A stretch of 64,000 nucleotides of DNA from Senecio squalidus. Its lineage: Eukaryota; Streptophyta; Magnoliopsida; Asterales; Asteraceae. This document shows, one piece after another, positions 56,669 to 64,000 of the stretch. Position 1 is the first letter of the stretch. Every line of letters begins with the position of its first letter. A model generated the notes under the pieces. The model was not told the DNA's origin. It saw only the letters and a list, made by a program, of their open reading frames with translations, and did not search any database. The translations under genes and the position numbers were made by a program. The stretch is taken from positions 52,292,614 through 52,356,613 of the forward strand of contig CAJVGC010000432.1 in the NCBI GenBank assembly GCA_910822075.1, in the 5' to 3' direction.

Positions 56669-57041
56669 AAAATGGGATTATGTTTTATAAAAAACCTTAA
56701 GCTTATTGTTCTATAATAGGCTTAAACTTATAAAATATGATTTGAATTTTAAAGTATAAATATGATTAGACAATAAAAAATGAGTTTTAGAGACCACGAA
56801 AAGTCGTCCCTAAAACCCCATTTGTCGTCCCTAAAATGTGTCCCTAAAACCTCATCTGTAAAACTCTTTAGGGACGACAATTCTTCCTTTTAGCAACGAC
56901 ATATGGGACCCACACTTTAACCAAGTCGTGTCCTATGTTGATTAAAAATAAATCAAAAAGAAAAATATTTAGGGACAACGTCATGTCCTCCCAAAAACTT
57001 TATATTAAATTATTAAAAAATATATTAAATTATTTAAATAA

Positions 57042-58423
<1,382 letters not shown>

Positions 58424-58920
58424 TGTAACTAATCGTGTATAGTGGGATTTTCATTTACGAAACGGATTTTCAGTTCTTCGGATGTAATGATATGTTATAA
58501 TTAACGAACCAGTGATGTATTGAATTTGGTCTAATTGAATATATGGTTGACTTAGGCATCACAAGTTTACGACACGCTTGTTTGGGATATGATTAAATAC
58601 AATGATTTATTTATGTTGATGAATTGCAATGATAAATCAAGATTGAATCTCGATCGAATAGTTAGGATGTACAATGATTGATTCCTCATTATCGGATTAT
58701 ATATAATAAAATTCAGTGAATCGTGTCGATTGATTAGAAAGACATATATAGTTTGCTTCATATAAATGAGTCATATACATACATATGTCGAATGTGATAA
58801 AATTTCAATGATCGATACCTAATTGCAGTTTAAAATGGTTGTGGTTGTGCTTGGTGGTCGTAATTATGAAGTTCAATGATTGATTCATGAGTCGAATTTG
58901 ATAAAATGAAAGATAAATTA

Positions 58921-59505
58921 TGTTGGGTTATAACTTAAACAAAATAGTTTAACTCCTAAACAATACGCCTAACAACGAGAAAAGTAACTTAAAAGACTAA
59001 TGCGGAAGACATTAAGAAGTTACTACGGAAGACACGTTAGTGCGGCTGTTCAACCAAGTTACTACTGATTATAGAGTTGCTACGGAAGAAGTCAAGTTGA
59101 TGCGGTCATACCAAGTTAATACGGAAGACCAACTTGCCGTGCAAGAATAATCTAATTAGAGTTATAATTAGATTATGTTTCCTTTTGTAATTAGATATAG
59201 TTTCTTTATTCTAGATAAGGATAGTTCTAGATAAGGATAGATGATGTTTCCTATTTAGATAGGTCGGCCTCAAGGTCTATAAATAGATAGATCCTTGTAT
59301 TGATAGAAACACGTTGTATTGATATTCTGAGTTAATACAATTGAGGCTTATAATTCGACAATACTATTTGTTCATTCTTATTCATATTCTATTTTTCGAT
59401 AACTCGTAAATATTGAAGTGTTCATCCGCTGCTAAACTTCTTCAATGAATCAAGATCTTAACGAAGGGAAACTATTAGATTACATTAGCTAATCCGATCC
59501 TGACA
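58921..59505 (+). mobile_element. Solo LTR of the Copia-1 family
   Basis: 585 bp from TGTTGGGTTATAAC to CGATCCTGACA, flanked by the TSD AATTA (58916-58920 and 59506-59510). It is homologous, in opposite orientation, to the Copia-1 LTRs, including the motif array (here ACTACGGAAG, CAAGTTACTAC, TGCGG) and the TATAAATAGATAGATCC promoter region at about 59278. It is clearly diverged from the Copia-1 LTR pair, so it is older. Confidence 0.9.
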
Positions 59506-60653
59506 AATTATTTACATCGTTATATTAGCAGGATATATTTACTTTGCTTCATATATATGAGTTACTTGAATATAAACATATATATAGTGGTTGTCGATTA
59601 TAGTGTTTCCTGGACATAATTATGAAGTGTAGTGATTGTTTCCCAATCGTCGATTTGATTAAATGAAATGCAATGATTTATCTCGATTGATTAGCAAGAC
59701 ATGTATACTTTGCTCCACATGAGTCACTTGAATATATACATAAATATATATAGTGTCGGATAATATGTAATACAATGATTGATTCGTAATTGCGGAATAA
59801 AATGGTTGGTTAGTGGTTGTAGTCATGAAGTGCAATGATTGAACCCCGACCGTCGGATTTAATATAACGAAATGTAATTATTCATCTCGATTGATAATTA
59901 AGAGATATTATCCAAATTCATATTACCTACTTGAATAGTTATTGTCGGATGTGATGAAATATAATGATCGGTTCCTAAGACGAATATGTAATGATTTGTG
60001 ACGATTCCTAAACTGGTTCATCTTTATTTTATATTATATTCATCTCGACTGATTATTAAGACATATTTAATTTTTAACGAAGAAGTTTTCATAATCGGTT
60101 CCTATACGGATTCATCTTTATTTTATTTCAAAATATATTATATTCATTGTATTATAATGATTTGTGACGACTCATAAACATCTATTTATAAACTGATTTA
60201 AAAATATAATATTTATTTATTTTATTTAAATATTGGGTTGGGATACGAAATTGATATATAAATTTTGACATTATTTAATTAAGTTATTATTTAAGATTTA
60301 ATTATCTAACATTTTAGGGACGACATGTCGTCCCTAAAAATTGGACGGAAATTTTTCTCTCTAAAAATTGGGCTGGAATTAATTACTTTTCGATCAAAAA
60401 AAAAAATTATTTTTCGTCCCTAAAATTTGGGCTGAAATTAATTACTTTTCGATCCAAAAAAATAAATAAAAGTACTAAAATTTGGGCGGGAATTAATTAG
60501 TTTTCGATCCAAAAAAATAAGTGAAAACAAAAGTTGTTAATTAAGTTGACCAAAATTTGGTCAAAAAGTAACTTTTTTGTCGTTTAGTAGGGTTTTAGGG
60601 ACGACATTTGTCGTCCCTTAAAATGTCCGTCCCAAAAATTCATTTTTCTTGTA

Positions 60654-61045
60654 GTGTTATACATATGATTATTATGACACAATTAAGGTTTTGATCTAAA
60701 CAACTTCCTTTACAGAGAACTGAATTCCAGTAGAACTGGAAATCGATTTCATAGTGAATTTGCGTTTAATGAGAGTTATCCGAATCATATGCTAAACACA
60801 ATTTCTTTTATTGTTTCTTGTTTGTTGTATTGGTAAACATCTGCGAATTACTGATTACAATAAATGGAAGTGGTAATAATGAGAATTATCATGATCATAA
60901 CATAATACTAATAATTAGGATCTTTGTTCTAGAAATGTATATGGTTTGTGAGTGACTTTTGAATCGATGACATTGTTTTTTTTTAGCAATGTTAAGATAT
61001 TCAAAAGGTTGTCTTGACCTACAAACGTTCTTGAGAAAGGTCTAT
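60654..61045. other. CACTA copy 2 right flank, homologous to 12658-13050
   Basis: Non-transposon flank shared by both CACTA copies. It shows that a segment larger than the transposon was duplicated. It is cut at 61046 by the Gypsy-B terminus. The minus-strand stretch reading FVGQDNLLNILTLL is the counterpart of that at 12940-13060. Confidence 0.6.
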
Positions 61046-61074
61046 TGTCACACCCCGCTAAAGCGGAAACACGG

Positions 61075-61656
61075 ATCAGTGACTTCGCTGATGAGGAGTC
61101 CCTGTTGCTCAGACAAGTGGTGCGCCGCATCAGTGACTTCGCTGATGAGGAGTCCCTGTTGCTGGTTCTCCTCAGCGAGTGCCCGAACCTCGCGGTGCAG
61201 GTGCAAGAATGCGGCCGGTGGGGGTGGCTGGAGAGTAGGTGGCATCATAGGTCGGGAGATTCCGGCCTCCTGAGCACGTCGCCGCTCCTCAAGGAACTGA
61301 CGTTCCCACGCATAGCGTTCCATTACTGGAGTGCGCAGGGCGGGGTCGTAGGGTTCCACAAATGACTGAGGAGGTGCGGGTCGAAACAGGCTCGGCTGCT
61401 GGCGCGCGGTCAACCTAGCGCGAAGCCCTTGGGGCTGCGGTGGTTCGGTGACAGGCGCTGGTGGAGGGGGTGGAAGCACAGATCTCGGGCTGGATCCGTG
61501 ACTGCTACTGATCGTCGTTGGCGTATCCTCTGTCGGGTCAGTCGTCTGATGACGCTGACTATCGGACGCCGTGTGGCCCTCGGAAAGCTCGTTCGATGGG
61601 GATACGGCTCGCGGGAGGGGTCGTGACTGAGATCGTGAACGGGACGACTGAGACAT
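61075..61656 (-). pseudogene. Gypsy-B gag N-terminal fragment
   Basis: An open frame from the ATG at 61656 (MSQSSRSRSQSRPLPR) to the LTR junction, about 194 residues. It is Ser/Arg/Pro-rich, with a PPPPPAPVTEPPQPQ stretch and a predicted helical segment (MERYAWERQFLEERRRAQE). Near its end the phrase QQGLLISEVTD occurs twice, from a 54-bp tandem duplication (61075-61182). It lies about 345 bp inside the PBS, where gag is expected, and is much richer in GC than its surroundings. No capsid core or zinc knuckle remains. Calling it gag rests on position. Confidence 0.6.
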
Positions 61657-62017
61657 GTCGGATCTGCGAATAATATGTTACGTGAGTACAGGAATTAAGG
61701 AAAAATGTAAACGAGAATGCATGTATGGGTCAGTCACGTGAGAATCGGGAAGGAATAAGACCGGGAATTTTTCGACTCGAAAACCGTTTGACAATAGCAA
61801 TTACTTTCCGTTCTCGCAGAATTTATTTTGAACTAGGCATAGTTGATCAAGTTACGCCTAGTTAAAAGCAAACCATGCGATTGCGGAATTAATCTACTAA
61901 AGTTTGAAAGCTCGTGAAATGATTTTTCTGAAAAGCCTTGGTTATAGTTTGGTTTCAAAAATTTTTGAAAAATTCTCAAAACCGTTTTCGCTATAACCAG
62001 TGCTCTGATACCAAGTC

Positions 62018-64000
62018 TGTCACACCCCGCTAAAGCGGAAACACGGAAGTGTGAAGAGCAAAGATATCATCACACGAGTTATAATAAAAACATACGGTTT
62101 CAAGTCATTAAGAAATAAATAAGAGTTTACAAATTAAGGATAACCAAGTATTGAAAAGTACATCACGACATAACATAATAAAAGTGTTTAATAAAATTCC
62201 CAAATGACATGTCCAAAATAGGTCTTCTCCCGATTCGTGACTTCACGTGACATTTCATGACCCATCCAAGTATTGCATTCCGTGACTTACACTTGATTTC
62301 CTGAAACAAGAGATAAAGTGTCAACTACAATAAAGTAGTGAGTGAGTTACAGTTTTCTAGTCCTCGACTAAAAAGGTTTTGAGCTAAGTATATCTATACT
62401 TAGTAGTTTCTAAAAGTAGATTAAGACTTAAAGAATAGTTCGAACCAAAATAGTTGATTTAGAGATAGATGCGGAAGTCGTATAACTCTATACGCGCATG
62501 ATAAGTAAACTATGATTGATTACATGTATAACGACTACTTGGCATAATAACTTAAGTGTTCACACTAAACCGATTAACCAACCGTGATGCCTCTTACCCC
62601 GACTACTACGGGGAGTCATTTCTGATCGAGTAATATGTACTTAAGTCGCCACTTAAGTAAGGAACGGTCATTTCCTAAGTATCGATACCCATAATTACTA
62701 AACGGCTTAACAAAGCTAATAGTGTGTGGTGAAAATTAGGCACTGATGTTATTTTTAAACTAGTAGTAGTCACTTAGAGTAGCTATATTCCTCAAGAGTC
62801 ATGGTAGTTATACGATCAATCAAAGTACATATGAGTGCCGAGAATGGCATTTAAATGAGTTTAACAAAGTTTGAATCAAGAGCCGAATAAAGGTGGCGAA
62901 CCATTAGTTTATCAAAGGCCAAACGGCCATAAAACTAAATAAGCATAAGTTTGTCAAAATGTTCAATAGAGTTCATAAAAGTTCATTTAGATCTCTTGTT
63001 TCCCCCAAAAGATAATTGAAAACAGTAAATAAGTGGGGTTGTAACTCACGTGAAAATGAGGCGGTGAAAAGATAGCTCGGATGGAGGTGAGTCGGTTCTA
63101 ACGAAAATCCGGCAGAGCTTCCGCGCTAAATAAAGAATGTCCAAAATAACAAATCACTTTCCCGCTTTACAAACTGAATTCAAATATGTGAAATGAATCT
63201 AATGAACCACAAAGACTTACGCTAGAGCGAGAGAATGGTACTAGGAGTGTGCGTGGAGTGACCGGAATAGGAATCGGAATCGCGTGAACCTAAATTATAC
63301 CGAATATGAAACTGTCAGATTCTGTTGTTGTAATATTTTATAAAAATAACATAAAAATCACATTCTGGAATACGAAGTCATAGGAACTGGATTCGTCTCA
63401 ATCCGACAGTTTTTGAAGGAGTTAGAGTCGTTTACGTATTTAACGCGTTTTTAACCGTAAAAACAGTAAATAATAGTATATTAATTCCAAAAATTCCAGT
63501 AAAATCTGCAAAATCATATTTTGATAGGTTCTAGACTATATCCAATTTTTGTAAGCTAATAAATTCGTTTGGTATGTTTTCTCGAAATTCAAGATTAAAT
63601 CAGATTAAATACTGTAAAAATCATAATAAATCGAAAAATAGGAGTTAGGTTCCCAATTTTTGACAGTAAGCTACATTTTACAGTTTATATCTTTGGTCAA
63701 AATTTCGTAATTTTTACATGCATGCAACAGATTCTGTCGATTTCTTCGGTTAGAGTCATAAATCGAAATCTTAATTTGAAAAACATAACTTTTGTTTATT
63801 TTAATGAAAATCCCAGATTTTTCCATCTTACAAACTCCATTTTTTACCAATAAAACTTGCATGCAATGGAGTTTTTGATATGTTATCATCATTTTATTTA
63901 TAAAACATGTATAGATTTGATGATTTGTGTATAATCTTGAGTAAGTATGAAAAATAAGTTCAAGAACAAGATTTTTACCTTTTAAATGGTGAAGTGATGG
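62018..64000 (-). repeat. Gypsy-B 5' LTR (incomplete at window edge)
   Basis: It starts TGTCACACCCCGCTAAAGCGG next to the PBS. It shares landmarks with 50734-53124 (TCCTAAGTATCGATACCCATA, CTAAACGGCTTAACAAAGCT). Non-coding. The rest continues beyond 64000. Confidence 0.85.

Larger units (their letters stand above)
61046..64000 (-). mobile_element. Gypsy-B element, internally deleted, running off the window
   Basis: Minus-strand order from the right: 5' LTR (62018 to beyond 64000, starting TGTCACACCCCGCTAAAGCGG), reversed PBS GCTCTGATACCA (62002-62013), leader, gag start (61656), then gag joined directly to only the last 28 bp of the 3' LTR (61046-61073). Everything between, including all of pol and nearly all of the 3' LTR, is deleted. 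The 5 bases left of the element are TCTAT; the partner TSD lies outside the window. Confidence 0.85.

Overview
The window looks like transposon-rich nuclear DNA of a flowering plant. It holds nested Ty3/gypsy and Ty1/copia LTR retrotransposons, Cassandra elements with 5S-rRNA-like LTRs, a CACTA transposon, MITEs and plant-type C2H2 zinc-finger genes carrying QALGGH. The copia gag style (CCHC knuckle, GYDW motifs, long coiled-coil tail) reminds me of the daisy family (Asteraceae), but that is inference. The only plausible host protein genes are four closely related two-finger C2H2 genes. Most of the rest is mobile DNA of different ages. Element names (Gypsy-A, Copia-1 and so on) are my own labels.

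Layout. 1-600: two copies of a ~323-bp AT-rich repeat. 867-4498: a Cassandra LTR split by a 3.4-kb Gypsy-B solo LTR, which itself carries a hAT-like MITE. 4507-5327: another gypsy LTR fragment and a second Cassandra remnant. 5328-10480: a 3.55-kb gypsy LTR (Gypsy-C) with internal sequence on both sides. 11013-13116: a CACTA right end plus flank, duplicated at 58430-61045. 13117-17557: a very young non-autonomous copia (Copia-1) with identical LTRs and two intact ORFs but no pol. 17839-27452: a complete but broken gypsy chromovirus (Gypsy-A). 27453-33759: three near-identical 2.51-kb tandem units, each with a zinc-finger gene; the third runs into a 100-N gap. 33860-36735: a decayed copia (Copia-2). 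36965-38444: a small young LTR element with a purine-rich interior. 39898-46837: a decayed full-length copia (Copia-3). 47330-48760: the fourth zinc-finger gene, inverted and longer. 48760-56430: AT-rich repeats, a Gypsy-B solo LTR, a gypsy LTR fragment and a Cassandra whose LTR carries a doubled 5S-like segment. 56768-60653: the second CACTA copy, holding a solo LTR of the Copia-1 family. 61046-64000: a Gypsy-B element with a gag start and almost no 3' LTR.

Target-site duplications could be read for seven LTR insertions (TGAGT, GGGGA, ATTCC, ATGAC, GATAC, ATTAT, AATTA) and one MITE (GTTACACC), so the nesting order is well supported. The most interesting items are the second ORF of Copia-1, family-specific short-motif arrays inside the LTRs or leaders of unrelated elements, the zinc-finger tandem array with an in-frame microhomology deletion, and the duplicated 5S-like cassette in a Cassandra LTR. 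All comparisons were made by eye.
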